Positions 26,404 through 36,073 of a DNA stretch of 64,000 bases are shown here, one piece after another. The translations under genes were made by a program, and so were the position numbers. The notes beneath the pieces are model-generated. The model made no database searches and had not been told where the DNA came from. It saw only the letters and a program-made list of their open reading frames with translations. Position 1 is the stretch's first letter. Every line of letters begins with the position of its first letter. Source of the stretch: Bordetella genomosp. 10 (GTDB lineage: Bacteria > Pseudomonadota > Gammaproteobacteria > Burkholderiales > Burkholderiaceae_B); the NCBI RefSeq assembly GCF_002261225.1, contig NZ_NEVM01000005.1, forward strand, positions 1,488,001 to 1,552,000, read 5' to 3'.

Positions 26404-27261
26404 TCAGTGCTTGCGGAACATGTTGCGCGCGATGATGTTGATGGCCAGCACCACCAGCGTGATCAGCGTCGCCCCGGCCCAGGCCAGGTTGTTCCATTCC
26501 TTGAACGGACTGGCGGCGTATTGGTAGATCACCACCGGCAGGTTGGACATCGGCGCATTCATGTTCAGCGACATGAACTGGTTGGACAGCGCCGTGAACA
26601 GCAGCGGCGCGGTTTCGCCGGAGATCCGGGCGATGGCCAGCAGCACGCCGGTCATGATGCCCGAGCGGGCCGCGCGGTAGCAGATCATGGTGACCATGCG
26701 CCACTTGGGGCAGCCCAGCGCGGCCGTCGCCTCGCGCAACCCGTTGGGCACCAGCAGCAGCATGTTGTCGGTGGTGCGCACGACCACCGGCACCACCAGG
26801 ATGGCCAGCGCGACCGAACCGGCCCAACCCGAATAATGGCCGGCCTGCGCCACGTACACCGCGTAGATGAACAAACCGATGATGATGGACGGGGCCGACA
26901 GCAGCACGTCGTTGAGGAAGCGCGTGGCCGGCGCCAGCCAGCCGCGCTGGCCGTATTCGGCCAGGTAGGTGCCGGCCAGCACGCCGACGGGGGTGCCGAT
27001 CAGCGTGCCCACGCCCACCATCAGCAAGCTGCCGGTGATGGCGTTCATCAGGCCGCCCGCCTGTCCCGGCGGCGGCGTGATCTGCGTGAACAAGGTGTAG
27101 GACAAGGCGCTGCCGCCCTTGGCGAGCAGGGTGACGATGATCCAGAACAGCCAGAACAAGCCGAACACCAGCGCCGCCATGGACAAGGTCAGCATGACCT
27201 TGTTCACCAGGTTGCGGCGTCGGTAGATCGGATTCTGCATATTGAGTACGGAGGTAGCCAT
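26404..27261 (-). CDS. pstA: Phosphate ABC transporter permease
   Basis: 285 residues with six hydrophobic segments. 'PVGVLAGTYLAEYG', 'IIIGLFIYAVYV', the EAA loop 'REATAALGCPKWRMV' and 'ARISGETAPLLFTAL' are PstA landmarks. Starts 13 bases after pstC. It heterodimerises with PstC to form the inner-membrane channel. Confidence 0.97.
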   Translation of the reverse strand: MATSVLNMQNPIYRRRNLVNKVMLTLSMAALVFGLFWLFWIIVTLLAKGGSALSYTLFTQITPPPGQAGGLMNAITGSLLMVGVGTLIGTPVGVLAGTYLAEYGQRGWLAPATRFLNDVLLSAPSIIIGLFIYAVYVAQAGHYSGWAGSVALAILVVPVVVRTTDNMLLLVPNGLREATAALGCPKWRMVTMICYRAARSGIMTGVLLAIARISGETAPLLFTALSNQFMSLNMNAPMSNLPVVIYQYAASPFKEWNNLAWAGATLITLVVLAINIIARNMFRKH

Positions 27262-27274
27262 GACTTTCTATCCC

Positions 27275-28291
27275 TCAGCTCTTCTTGCCTTCGCTCTGCG
27301 ACAGGCGCAGCAGCAGCATCTTGGACAGCGCCAGGACGATGGTGGTGATGATGAACAGCACCAGGCCCAGGTTCAGCAGCGCCGATTTCTGCAAGCCGGC
27401 GGCCTCGTTGAACTCGTTCGCCAGCGACGAGGCGATCGAGTTGCCCGGCGAGAACAGCGAGCCGGTCCAGTTGAAGGAATTGCCGATGACGAAGGTCACC
27501 GCCATGGTCTCGCCCAGGGCGCGGCCCAGGCCCAGCATGACGCCGCCGATGACGCCGTTCTTGGTGAACGGCAGCACCACTTTCCACATGACTTCCCAGG
27601 TCGTGCTGCCCAGGCCGTAGGCCGATTCCTTGAGCATGGGCGGCACCAGCTCGAAGACGTCGCGCATCACCGCCGTGATGAAGGGCGTGATCATGATGGA
27701 CAGGATCAGGCCGGCGGTGAAGATGCCGATGCCGAACGGCGGGCCGGCGAACATGCCGCCGATGAGCGGAATGTTGCTCAATACCTCGATCAGGCCGGGC
27801 TGGACGTATTGCTGGAAGACCGGCACGAAGACGAACAGGCCCCACATGCCGTAGATGATGGACGGAATCGCCGCCAGCATCTCCACCGCGGTGCCCAGGG
27901 GGCGGCGCAGCCAGCGCGGCGACAGCTCGGTCAGGAAGATGGCGATGCCGAAGGACACCGGCACGGCGATAATCAGCGCGATCGCCGAGGTGGCGAGCGT
28001 GCCAAGGATCGGGACGACGGCGCCGTAGCTTTGCTGGACCGGATCCCAATCGTTGGTCCACAGGAAGGACAGGCCGTACTTGGCCAGCGATTCGCGGCTG
28101 CCGTAGATCAGCGAGATGAGGATCGCCGCCAGCAGGCTGAATACGAGGAAAGCGAATAAACGCGTGAGATTCTTGAACAGCGCATCCATCAGCGCGTTTG
28201 AGTTTTGCTTCATGGGGGATGGTGTGCCTTGGGCCGTGATGCCCGGCTCGGCGGATGAGACCGGCACATTATTATCCATTACCGCGCTCAT
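27275..28291 (-). CDS. pstC: Phosphate ABC transporter permease
   Basis: 338 residues from ATG 28291 ([11 protein letters not shown]), chosen because AAGGAAAG stands 8 bases ahead; a longer reading upstream passes through a hairpin and lacks this. A polar 40-residue N-terminus precedes the first helix. '[18 protein letters not shown]' and the EAA loop '[20 protein letters not shown]' are typical of PstC, as is '[18 protein letters not shown]'. Lies 143 bases after pstS, with a strong hairpin in between. Confidence 0.97.
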   Translation of the reverse strand: MSAVMDNNVPVSSAEPGITAQGTPSPMKQNSNALMDALFKNLTRLFAFLVFSLLAAILISLIYGSRESLAKYGLSFLWTNDWDPVQQSYGAVVPILGTLATSAIALIIAVPVSFGIAIFLTELSPRWLRRPLGTAVEMLAAIPSIIYGMWGLFVFVPVFQQYVQPGLIEVLSNIPLIGGMFAGPPFGIGIFTAGLILSIMITPFITAVMRDVFELVPPMLKESAYGLGSTTWEVMWKVVLPFTKNGVIGGVMLGLGRALGETMAVTFVIGNSFNWTGSLFSPGNSIASSLANEFNEAAGLQKSALLNLGLVLFIITTIVLALSKMLLLRLSQSEGKKS

Positions 28292-28316
28292 GGATGGGCT
28301 TTCCTTGCTTGAAGAG

Positions 28317-28343
28317 CGGGCCCGGACGACTTGCCCGGGCCCG
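28317..28343 (-). other. Intercistronic hairpin between pstS and pstC
   Basis: CGGGCCCGG - 9 bases - CCGGGCCCG, a perfect inverted repeat with no T run on the minus strand. In binding-protein transport operons such stems commonly stabilise the 5' message, giving more binding protein than permease. Confidence 0.6.
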
Positions 28344-28434
28344 TGGTCCGGGGGGACGACCATCCCCCCGGGCTGCATCGGTGGCCGGACTCCGCGGCGT
28401 GGTTACCGCCGGGAAATCCGTTCATGCCGCCGGC

Positions 28435-29469
28435 TTACTGCCAGACGGCCTTGCCGTCGGCGCTCTTGATTTCCTTCCAGGAGGCGCGGATTTCGGTGGT
28501 CACGGCGTCGGGCAGCGGCACGTAGTCCAGCGCCTCGGCCGCCTTCTGGCCATCCTTGAAGGCCCAGTCGAAGAACGACAGGACGGCCTTGCCTTGCGCC
28601 GGCTTGTCCTGCACCTTGTGCACCAGGATGAAGGTGGCCGACGTCACGGGCCACGAAGTGGCGCCCGGTTCGTTGGTCAGCACCACGCCCATGCCGGGCG
28701 CGCTCTTCCAGTCGGCGTTGGCGGCGGCCGCGGCGAAAGCCTTCTGCTCGGGCTGAACGAACTTGCCGTCCTTGTTCTCGAGCTGCGTCCAGGCCAGCTT
28801 GTTCTGCTTGGCGTAGGCGTATTCGACGTAGCCGATCGAGTTCTTCAACTGGCCGACGTAGGCGGCGACGCCTTCGTTGCCCTTGCCGCCCTGGCCCACG
28901 GGCCACTTGACCGACTTGCCTTCGCCCACGGACGACTTCCACGAGGCGGAAACCTTGGACAGGTAGTTGGTCCAGCCGAAGGTGGTGCCCGAGCCGTCCG
29001 AACGGTGCACGACGATGATGTCGGCCGACGGCAGCTTGACGTCGCCGTTCAGGCTCTTGATCGCGGGATCGTCCCACTTCTTGATCTTGCCCTGGAAGAT
29101 GTCGGCCAGCACCTGGCCCGACAGCTTCAGCGTGCCGGCCGGCACGCCGTCGATGTTCACCACGGCGACCGTGCCGCCGATCACGGCGGGGAATTGCAGC
29201 AGGCCGTTCTTGTCCAGGTCGGCGCCGCTCATGGGATCGTCCGAGGCGCCGAAATCGACGGTCTTGGCGATGATCTGCTGCTGGCCGCCGCCCGAGCCGA
29301 TCGACTGGTAGTTCACGGCGTTGTTGGTGGCGGCCTTGTAGTCCGAAGCCCACTTGGCATAAACGGGATAGGGGAACGACGCACCAGCGCCGGTCACGTC
29401 GGCGGCCTGAACGGCGAAAACGGCGGCGCTCAGCGCGAAGCCAACGGAAATTTGCTTGAAGACACGCAT
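28435..29469 (-). CDS. pstS: Periplasmic phosphate-binding protein
   Basis: 344 residues. Sec signal 1-22 (cleavage after QAA-D). The mature start 'VTGAGASFPYPVYAKWASDY' and 'GSGGGQQQIIAKTVDFGASD' carry phosphate-binding Ser/Gly and Asp residues; 'HRSDGSGTTFGWTNYLS' holds the Arg/Asp pair and Ser-Gly-Thr of the site. First gene of the operon, preceded by a Pho-box-like sequence and AAGGAATCC before ATG. Confidence 0.98.
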   Translation of the reverse strand: MRVFKQISVGFALSAAVFAVQAADVTGAGASFPYPVYAKWASDYKAATNNAVNYQSIGSGGGQQQIIAKTVDFGASDDPMSGADLDKNGLLQFPAVIGGTVAVVNIDGVPAGTLKLSGQVLADIFQGKIKKWDDPAIKSLNGDVKLPSADIIVVHRSDGSGTTFGWTNYLSKVSASWKSSVGEGKSVKWPVGQGGKGNEGVAAYVGQLKNSIGYVEYAYAKQNKLAWTQLENKDGKFVQPEQKAFAAAAANADWKSAPGMGVVLTNEPGATSWPVTSATFILVHKVQDKPAQGKAVLSFFDWAFKDGQKAAEALDYVPLPDAVTTEIRASWKEIKSADGKAVWQ

Positions 29470-29558
29470 CGTGGATTCCTTCTCGTGCTTGTTGGTGAAG
29501 TGCGGCGAGCGTCAGCACGCTCGTCTTGTGTCACGGGAACGGATCTTACGGAGGCTAT

Positions 29559-29576
29559 ATGACACGATAGTGACAG
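29559..29576 (-). promoter_or_regulatory. PhoB-box-like operator upstream of pstS
   Basis: Minus strand CTGTCACTATCGTGTCAT: two 7-mers CTGTCAC and GTGTCAT with a 4-base spacer, 12 of 14 matches to the CTGTCAT/CTGTCAY consensus. A possible -10 (TATAGC) follows immediately. Further half-sites (TTGACC, GTGAC) stand just upstream at 29577-29605. Confidence 0.75.
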
Positions 29577-29698
29577 TCACATACTGGTCAAAAGGTGACG
29601 GGGACAGGCTCGCTTCCCGGCGTCGCATCCGAGGGGGAAATAAATTGAAATAATTTGGGCGCCCTTCCTTGCCGGAAGCTGAATGGCGCCCTGCCCTC

Positions 29699-31768
29699 TT
29701 AAACGCCCAGGCGCTCGATCAGGTGCTGGTGCAGCGAGAACGGCGCGCCGCGGCTGCGCACGCGCGTGAAATTGCCGTCGGGCTGTTGCTGCCAGGACAA
29801 CTGGTTGTCGCGCAAGGCGTAGGTGAACGCCTCGTCGATGACCCGTTTCTTCAGCGCCTTGTCGTTGATCGGGAAGGCCACTTCCACGCGGCGGAAGAAA
29901 TTCCGGTCCATCCAGTCGGCGGACGACAGGTAGACCGTCTCCTTGCCCTGCGCGTAGAAGTAGAAAACCCGGGAGTGCTCCAGGAAACGCCCCACGATGG
30001 AGCGCACGCGGATGTTCTCGGACAGGCCCGGCACGCCCGAACGCAGGGCGCAGACGCCGCGCACGATCAGGTCGATCTTCACGCCGGCCTGGCTGGCCTC
30101 GTAAAGCTCCTGGATCACCCCCGTCTCCAGCAGCGAATTCATCTTGGCCATGATGCGGGCCTTCTTGCCCTCGCGGGCGGCCTTCGCCTCGGCGCGGATC
30201 AGCGCCACCATGCCGTCGTGCATGGTGAAGGGCGACTGCAGCAGCGCCTTCAGGCTGCGCCGCGCGCCCAGGCCGGTCAACTGGGAAAACACCTTGTCGA
30301 CGTCCTCGCACAGGGCCGGATCGGCGGTCAGCAGGCCGAAGTCGGTGTACAGCCGGGCCGTGCGCGGATGGTAATTGCCGGTCCCCAGGTGCGCGTAGCG
30401 GCGCAGGCGCCCCTTCTCGCGGCGCAGCACCAGCGCCATCTTGGCGTGCGTCTTGTGCCCCACCACGCCATAGACGACGTGGGCGCCCACCTCCTCCAGC
30501 TTGGCGGCCCAGTTGATATTGGTCTGCTCGTCGAAGCGCGCCATCAGCTCCACCACCACCGTCACCTCCTTGCCGGCCCGCGCCGCGGCCAGCAGGATCT
30601 GCATCAGCTCGGAATCCTCGCCGGTGCGGTAGATGGTCTGCTTGATGGCCATGACTTCCGGATCCACCGCGGCGGCGGTGAGGAAGTCGATCACGGGCTG
30701 GAAGGATTGATAGGGATGGTGCAGCAGGTGATCGCCCGCCGCGATGGCGGCGAACATCTCGCCCGGATCCAGCGTGCGGTCGAACGGCGCCGGCACCGGC
30801 GCGCGATAGGTCGGGAACAGCAACGACGGCCGGTCGGCCACATTGCACAATTGCATCAGGCGCGACAGGTTCACCGGACCGTTGACGCGGTAGGTGTCCG
30901 AGGGTCCGAGCGAGAACTCGCGCTGAAGGAAGGCCTCCAGGTCCGGCGGCGTCAGCTTGTCGATCTCCAGGCGCACGGCCAGGCCGAAATTGCGCTGCGA
31001 CAGCTCGCCCTGCAAGGCCAGGCGCAGGTTGGTCACTTCTTCCTCGTCGACGTACAGGTCGCTGTTGCGGGTCACCCGCCACTGGTAGCAGCCCGCCATG
31101 GTCATGCCGGGAAACAGCTCGCCGACGAAGGCGCGCATCAGCGAGGTCAGCAGCACATGGCTGTCCGGGCGGCCCGACAGCTCGCTGGGCATGCGGATCA
31201 GGCGCGGCAAGGCGCGCGGCGCCTGCACGATGGCGATCGAGGCCTTGCGCCCGAACGCGTCGGTGCCCGACAGCGGGACGATGAAATTCAGGCTCTTGTT
31301 GTAGACGCGCGGAAACGGGTGCGCCGGGTCCAGGCCGATGGGCGTGAGCAGCGGCATGACGTCGCGCGTGAAGGTGGCGTGCGCCCACTGCTGTTGCGCT
31401 TCGTTCCATTCCGAGGCGTGATGCAGCGTGATGCCCTCGCGCTCCATGCAAGGCAATATTTCGTCGTTCAGCAGGTCGTACTGGCGGGCCACCAGGGCGT
31501 GGGTGGCCTCCTGCACCTGCGCGTAGGCCTCGCCCGGCGTCAGGCCGTCGCTGCCCACCAGGTTGGGCGTCTGCAGTTGCTGCGCCTTCAGGCTCGATAT
31601 GCGGATTTCGAAGAATTCGTCCAGGTTGGAGCTGACGATACACACGTACCGCAGGCGCTCCAGCAGGGGGGTGGCCGGGTTCTCGGCCATCGCCAGGACA
31701 CGTTCGTTGAATTTGAGCAGCGACAGTTCGCGATTCAGGAACCAGGGTTCAACCGCTTTCTGAGTCAT
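29699..31768 (-). CDS. ppk: Polyphosphate kinase 1
   Basis: 689 residues from ATG 31768 (MTQKAVEPWFLNRELSLLKF), matching the usual PPK1 length and N-terminus; an upstream GTG would translate through a hairpin. 'SSNLDEFFEIR' (N domain), 'HHPYQSFQPVIDF', 'VVGHKTHAKMALV' (the autophosphorylated His) and 'SADWMDRNFFRRVE' are all present. Makes polyphosphate from ATP reversibly at the membrane. Divergent from ppx; the region between holds a Pho-box-like site. Confidence 0.98.
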   Translation of the reverse strand: MTQKAVEPWFLNRELSLLKFNERVLAMAENPATPLLERLRYVCIVSSNLDEFFEIRISSLKAQQLQTPNLVGSDGLTPGEAYAQVQEATHALVARQYDLLNDEILPCMEREGITLHHASEWNEAQQQWAHATFTRDVMPLLTPIGLDPAHPFPRVYNKSLNFIVPLSGTDAFGRKASIAIVQAPRALPRLIRMPSELSGRPDSHVLLTSLMRAFVGELFPGMTMAGCYQWRVTRNSDLYVDEEEVTNLRLALQGELSQRNFGLAVRLEIDKLTPPDLEAFLQREFSLGPSDTYRVNGPVNLSRLMQLCNVADRPSLLFPTYRAPVPAPFDRTLDPGEMFAAIAAGDHLLHHPYQSFQPVIDFLTAAAVDPEVMAIKQTIYRTGEDSELMQILLAAARAGKEVTVVVELMARFDEQTNINWAAKLEEVGAHVVYGVVGHKTHAKMALVLRREKGRLRRYAHLGTGNYHPRTARLYTDFGLLTADPALCEDVDKVFSQLTGLGARRSLKALLQSPFTMHDGMVALIRAEAKAAREGKKARIMAKMNSLLETGVIQELYEASQAGVKIDLIVRGVCALRSGVPGLSENIRVRSIVGRFLEHSRVFYFYAQGKETVYLSSADWMDRNFFRRVEVAFPINDKALKKRVIDEAFTYALRDNQLSWQQQPDGNFTRVRSRGAPFSLHQHLIERLGV

Positions 31769-31826
31769 GCAAGGTCCGTTATGTTTATGCCAGTCGGGTG
31801 TTCTCGCCGCCGGGCCGCGCTTACGC

Positions 31827-31847
31827 AAAAACGCCCCAACGGGGCGT
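31827..31847 (-). other. Terminator-like hairpin inside the ppk leader
   Basis: Minus strand ACGCCCC-GTT-GGGGCGT followed by TTTT, placed downstream of the Pho-box-like site and 59 bases before the ppk ATG. It has every sign of an intrinsic terminator but no gene ends here on this strand, so premature termination (attenuation) of ppk mRNA is possible. Confidence 0.6.
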
Positions 31848-31893
31848 CGGGCGGCGCAAGCCGTACGGCGGGCGGTCTTTTTACTTCAGTTTC

Positions 31894-31911
31894 GTGACAG
31901 TTCCATGACGA
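31894..31911 (-). promoter_or_regulatory. PhoB-box-like operator upstream of ppk
   Basis: Minus strand TCGTCATGGAACTGTCAC: halves TCGTCAT and CTGTCAC with 4-base spacing, 12 of 14 consensus matches. It lies between the divergent ppk and ppx genes, oriented toward ppk. Confidence 0.65.
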
Positions 31912-31994
31912 GCCCGATAAGCGTAACCGGAATTTCACACCCACGCGCGCCGCGCCGGCGCCGTCATATTCGGTCTCTATAATGGAGCGCATCA

Positions 31995-33503
31995 ATGTCT
32001 TTATTGCAGCGCCGCATGGATCATCTTCTCGCCGCCGTCGACCTCGGTTCCAACAGTTTCCGCCTTTCCATAGGCCGGGTCACGCAGCAGGAGGGCTCAG
32101 AGCAGATCTACCAGATCGACCGGCTCAAGGAGACCGTGCGCCTGGCCGCCGGCCTGGACGCCGACAAGCGCCTGTCCCCGGACGCCATCGACCGCGCGGT
32201 GTCGGTGCTCGAACGCTTCGGCGAACGGCTGCGCAGCTTCCATCCCAACCGCGTGCGCGCCGTCGCGACCAACACCTTTCGCGTCGCCCGCAACACCGCC
32301 GACTTCCTGCCCCGCGCCGAGGCCGCGCTGGGCTTCCCCATCGAAGTCATCGCCGGCCGCGAAGAGGCCCGCCTGATTTTCTCCGGCGTCATCCACACCC
32401 TGCCCCCCTCGGCCAACAAGCGGCTGGTGGTCGACATCGGCGGGGGATCCACCGAAGTCATCATCGGCAAGGGCTTCGAACCGGGCCTGATGTCGTCGCT
32501 GTACATGGGTTGCGTCAGCTACAGCCGCCAGTTCTTCCAGGACGGCGTCGTCGACGCGCACCAGATGAAGCAGGCCGAGCTGGCCGCGCGGCGCGAAATC
32601 GAAGTCATCGCCAAGCAATATCGCAAGATGGGCTGGAAGGAAGCCTACGGCTCGTCCGGGACGGCCAAGGCCCTGTACGCCATCCTCACGGAATGTGGTT
32701 TTTCCACGACGGGGATCACGCGCAGCGGCCTGAACAAGCTCAAGGAGCGCATCGTCCGCGCCGGCCGCGTCATCCCGCAGGACCTGCCCGGCATCAAGGC
32801 CGAGCGGTCCGACGTGCTGCCCGGCGGCCTGGCCATCATGATCGCGCTCTTCGACGAGCTGAACATCGACGTCATGCACACCGGCGACGGCGCCCTGCGC
32901 CTGGGCGTGCTGTACGACCTGCTGGGCCGCGACGACCAGCACGACAAGCGCGACGAATCGGTGCGCCAGTTCATGCGGCGCTATCACATCGACCTGAACC
33001 AGGCCGCGCGCGTCAGGCGCTGCGCCCTGGCGCTGTTCTCGGGCCTGACGGCGCCGGACAGCGAACGCGGGGAATTGAAGCACCTGCTGGGCTGGGCCGC
33101 CGACCTGCATGAAGTCGGCCTGTCCATCGCCCACAACGACTACCACAAGCACTCGGCCTACGTGCTGGGCAACGCCGACATGCCGGGCTTCTCGCGCGCC
33201 GACCAGCAGGTGCTGGCCATGCTGGCGCTGGGCCACCAGGGCAAGCTGGCCAAGCTGGAGCCCCTGGTGCGCACGCGCGACCAATGGCTGGCGGTGCTGT
33301 GCCTGCGCCTGGCCGTGCTGCTGCTGCGCCGCCGGGAAGACCTGCCCACCCTGCCCCTGTCGCTATCGGTGCGCGACAAGTCCATCGTGATACGGGTCGA
33401 CCATGAATGGCTGGCCGCGCATCCGCTCAGCGACTTCACCCTGCGCGCCGAGGAATCAGAATGGCGAAAAGTAGGTTACTCGTTCGAGCTGCTTGAGCTT
33501 TAG
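31995..33503 (+). CDS. ppx: Exopolyphosphatase (Ppx/GppA family)
   Basis: 502 residues. 'AAVDLGSNSFRLSIGR' (phosphate-1), 'ATNTFRVARN', 'EVIAGREEARLIFSGV', and 'VVDIGGGSTEVIIG' (phosphate-2) define the ASKHA fold. An HD-like C-terminal domain follows (about 310-490, 'HEVGLSIAHNDYHKHSAYVL'). Removes phosphate from polyphosphate ends, opposing PPK. ATG 31995 has GGAGCGC ahead; a second ATG at codon 8 (MDHLLAAVDLG) is an alternative start. Confidence 0.95.
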   Translation: MSLLQRRMDHLLAAVDLGSNSFRLSIGRVTQQEGSEQIYQIDRLKETVRLAAGLDADKRLSPDAIDRAVSVLERFGERLRSFHPNRVRAVATNTFRVARNTADFLPRAEAALGFPIEVIAGREEARLIFSGVIHTLPPSANKRLVVDIGGGSTEVIIGKGFEPGLMSSLYMGCVSYSRQFFQDGVVDAHQMKQAELAARREIEVIAKQYRKMGWKEAYGSSGTAKALYAILTECGFSTTGITRSGLNKLKERIVRAGRVIPQDLPGIKAERSDVLPGGLAIMIALFDELNIDVMHTGDGALRLGVLYDLLGRDDQHDKRDESVRQFMRRYHIDLNQAARVRRCALALFSGLTAPDSERGELKHLLGWAADLHEVGLSIAHNDYHKHSAYVLGNADMPGFSRADQQVLAMLALGHQGKLAKLEPLVRTRDQWLAVLCLRLAVLLLRRREDLPTLPLSLSVRDKSIVIRVDHEWLAAHPLSDFTLRAEESEWRKVGYSFELLEL

Positions 33504-33611
33504 GCGAAAGGGGCGGGTCGCCCGCCGCACCAGCCGGATCTTCATTCTTCTGAGGGTTCGGCGCATTTTGCTGTCCTGGGTAAAGGATGAATGCCGCCGA
33601 TCCCGGCGCGG

Positions 33612-34460
33612 CTAAGCGACCTTGCGGGCCCGGCCGGCGGCCTGGGCGGCTTGTTGTTCTTCCGACAGCGCCGGCAGGCCGAAGTGACGGCGGTAGCGCT
33701 CGTCCATGGCCTCCATGTCCAGCAGCACCGGGAAGTCGGCGGCGTTGAAATCGGGATCCCAGGCCGGCTCTCCGCAAACCTTCGCGCCCAGCTTCAGGTA
33801 GCCCTTGATCAGCGGCGGCACGCGGGCCGGCAGCGTGGTGCTGTTCAGCTTTTCCACCGGATAGCGATGCAGGGGCTCGACGCTGGGCAGCGTCTCGTCC
33901 TTCAGGTGAGGAGCGATGGCGCGCCAGACTTCGGCGGCGGTCACGCCGTCGTCGCGCAGGCTGACGCTGGCGCAACCCAGCAGATAACGGTAGCCGCCGC
34001 GGCGCATGTATTCGGCCACGCCGGACCACAGCAGCATGATGACCGTGCCGTTGCGGTGATCGGGGTGGGTGCAGGAGCGCCCCGCCTCGACCAGTTGCTC
34101 GCGCAGGGGACCCAGGCCGGTCAGGTCGAATTCGGACGCGGAGTAATAGCCGCCGGCTTCGCGCGCCTTCTCCGGCGTGAGCAGGCGGTAGGTGCCGACG
34201 ACGCGGCCCGTATCCAGTTCCTGCACCATGAGATGTTCGCACCAGGGATCGAAGCGGTCCTGGTCGATGCCATCCTGGGCATCCGGAAACACCGCGCCCA
34301 TGTCCTCGGTGAAGACGCGATAGCGCAGGCGCTGTATTTCCTCGATCTCATCCGTCGTACGAGCGAGGCCGACGACCAGTCCCGTGGTGGCGGGACCGGA
34401 CCAGGCTTCCGCCGTGGTGCGATCGGATTCGATACGAACTAGTTCGAGCATTTGGGCCAA
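33612..34460 (-). CDS. olsB: L-ornithine N-alpha-acyltransferase (OlsB, GNAT fold)
   Basis: 282 residues. GNAT-type hemolysin-like acyltransferase: 'RYRVFTEDMGAVFPD', 'DRFDPWCEHLMVQ', 'VVGTYRLLTPEKA', 'SCTHPDHRNGTVIMLLWSGV' and 'LLGCASVSL' give the OlsB order. It transfers a 3-hydroxyacyl chain from ACP to ornithine, making lyso-ornithine lipid; an OlsA partner is not in the window. Convergent with ppx. Upstream (34494-34511) is a partial Pho box, of interest because ornithine lipids replace phospholipids under phosphate limitation in several bacteria. Confidence 0.85.
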   Translation of the reverse strand: MAQMLELVRIESDRTTAEAWSGPATTGLVVGLARTTDEIEEIQRLRYRVFTEDMGAVFPDAQDGIDQDRFDPWCEHLMVQELDTGRVVGTYRLLTPEKAREAGGYYSASEFDLTGLGPLREQLVEAGRSCTHPDHRNGTVIMLLWSGVAEYMRRGGYRYLLGCASVSLRDDGVTAAEVWRAIAPHLKDETLPSVEPLHRYPVEKLNSTTLPARVPPLIKGYLKLGAKVCGEPAWDPDFNAADFPVLLDMEAMDERYRRHFGLPALSEEQQAAQAAGRARKVA

Positions 34461-34493
34461 CTCCTAGGTGTCCGCATAGTGTGGACGCCTTAC

Positions 34494-34511
34494 ATGTCAG
34501 GTAATTGACCG
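34494..34511 (-). promoter_or_regulatory. Weak PhoB-box-like site upstream of olsB
   Basis: Minus strand CGGTCAATTACCTGACAT: halves CGGTCAA and CTGACAT, 11 of 14 consensus matches with a 4-base AT-rich spacer, 34 bases before the ATG. Position is close to the start codon, so it could equally be fortuitous. Confidence 0.35.
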
Positions 34512-34732
34512 ATATGTTACGTGACTGTGAAGCCCCGTGGCTCGCAGTTCGGGCCCGCGCTTACGGCTTTTTACCTGAAAAGGATAAGTCTTCAGTATTA
34601 ACGACGGATTAAGTACGGATTAAGTCGTTTAAGTCGTTCAAGCCGTTTTTAGTGGCTGCGACGTCAAAAACTTGTCACTGTTGGCCTGCCCTCGGACCGC
34701 CTGGATACACACCCCGGCGGCCCGCGCCTGGC

Positions 34733-36073
34733 TCACCCCGCCAGCGAGGCCGCCAGTTGTTCGGCGCTGGCGCGCGCCAAGCCGGCGTCTTCCGCCTCGA
34801 CCATCAGGCGCAGCTTGGGCTCGGTGCCGGAGGCGCGTATCAGCACGCGCCCGCGGCCGGCCAGGCGCGCCTCCACGTCGGTGCGCGCCTGGGTCAGGCC
34901 CGCATGGGTCCGCCAGTCGATGCCGGGCGTCAGCGGGACGTTGATCATTTCCTGGGGGTACATGCGCAGCTCGCCCACCCACTCGGCCAGCGTCACCGCG
35001 TTGCGCCGCAGGGCCGTCAGCACCTGCAGCGCGGCGATGATGCCGTCGCCGGTGGTATGGCAATCCAGGCAGATCAGATGGCCGGAGCTTTCGCCGCCAT
35101 AGAGCCAGCCGCGCGCCTGCATCTGTTCCAGCACATAGCGGTCGCCGACGGCGGCCCGCTCGAAACCGACGCCGATTTTCTGCAACTGGCGCTCGAAACC
35201 GTAATTGGTCATCAGCGTGCCGACGACGCCGGCCACCGGGGCCAGTTGCATGCGCGCGCGCAGGATCGCGTACAGCAACTCGTCGCCGTTGTAGATACGG
35301 CCCTCGCCGTCGACCATCTGCAGGCGGTCGGCGTCGCCGTCCAGCGCGATGCCGAGCTGGGCGCCGCGCGCGCGCACTTCGGCGGCCAGCGAATCCGGAT
35401 GCAAGGCGCCCACGCCCTTGTTGATGTTGAAGCCGTCCGGCTGCACGCCGATGGCATGCACCTCGGCGCCGAGTTCGCGGAAGACGTGGGGCGCGATGTG
35501 ATAGGCCGCGCCATGCGCGGCGTCCACCACCAGCGTCAGGCCCTTCAGATCCAGGTCGTTGGGGAAGGTGCTCTTGCAGAACTCGATGTAGCGGCCCGCG
35601 GCGTCGTCGATGCGGCGGGCGCGGCCCAGGGCTTCGGAACTGACGCAACCCAGCGGCTCGTCGATGGCCGCCTCGATGGCGTTCTCGACCTCGTCGGGCA
35701 GCTTCATGCCGCGCGACGAAAAGAACTTGATGCCATTGTCCTGGTAAGGATTGTGGGAGGCGCTGATCACGATGCCGGCCGACAGGCGCAGGGCGCGCGT
35801 CAGGTAGGCGACCGCCGGGGTGGGCACCGGCCCGGCCAGCAGCACGTCGATGCCGGCCGCCGACAAGCCGGCCTCCAGCGCCGACTCCAGCATATAGCCG
35901 GAGATGCGCGTGTCCTTGCCGATCAGCACCTTGGGGCGCTCCGTGCCGGAGGACTTGCCCGCCAGCACGCGGCCGGCGGCATAGCCCAGGCGCAACGCGA
36001 ACTCCGCGTTGATCACCGGACCGCCCACTTCGCCCCGCACACCGTCGGTACCAAAATATCTACGTTGACTCAC
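34733..36073 (-). CDS. glmM: Phosphoglucosamine mutase
   Basis: 446 residues. '[10 protein letters not shown]' at the N-terminus, the phosphoserine loop 'ISASHNP' with Ser106, metal loop '[11 protein letters not shown]', and sugar-binding 'GGESSGHLI' are diagnostic. Converts glucosamine-6-P to glucosamine-1-P for UDP-GlcNAc and so peptidoglycan and LPS. ATG 36073 overlaps the folP stop (ATGA), the usual folP-glmM coupling. Confidence 0.98.
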   Translation of the reverse strand: MSQRRYFGTDGVRGEVGGPVINAEFALRLGYAAGRVLAGKSSGTERPKVLIGKDTRISGYMLESALEAGLSAAGIDVLLAGPVPTPAVAYLTRALRLSAGIVISASHNPYQDNGIKFFSSRGMKLPDEVENAIEAAIDEPLGCVSSEALGRARRIDDAAGRYIEFCKSTFPNDLDLKGLTLVVDAAHGAAYHIAPHVFRELGAEVHAIGVQPDGFNINKGVGALHPDSLAAEVRARGAQLGIALDGDADRLQMVDGEGRIYNGDELLYAILRARMQLAPVAGVVGTLMTNYGFERQLQKIGVGFERAAVGDRYVLEQMQARGWLYGGESSGHLICLDCHTTGDGIIAALQVLTALRRNAVTLAEWVGELRMYPQEMINVPLTPGIDWRTHAGLTQARTDVEARLAGRGRVLIRASGTEPKLRLMVEAEDAGLARASAEQLAASLAG

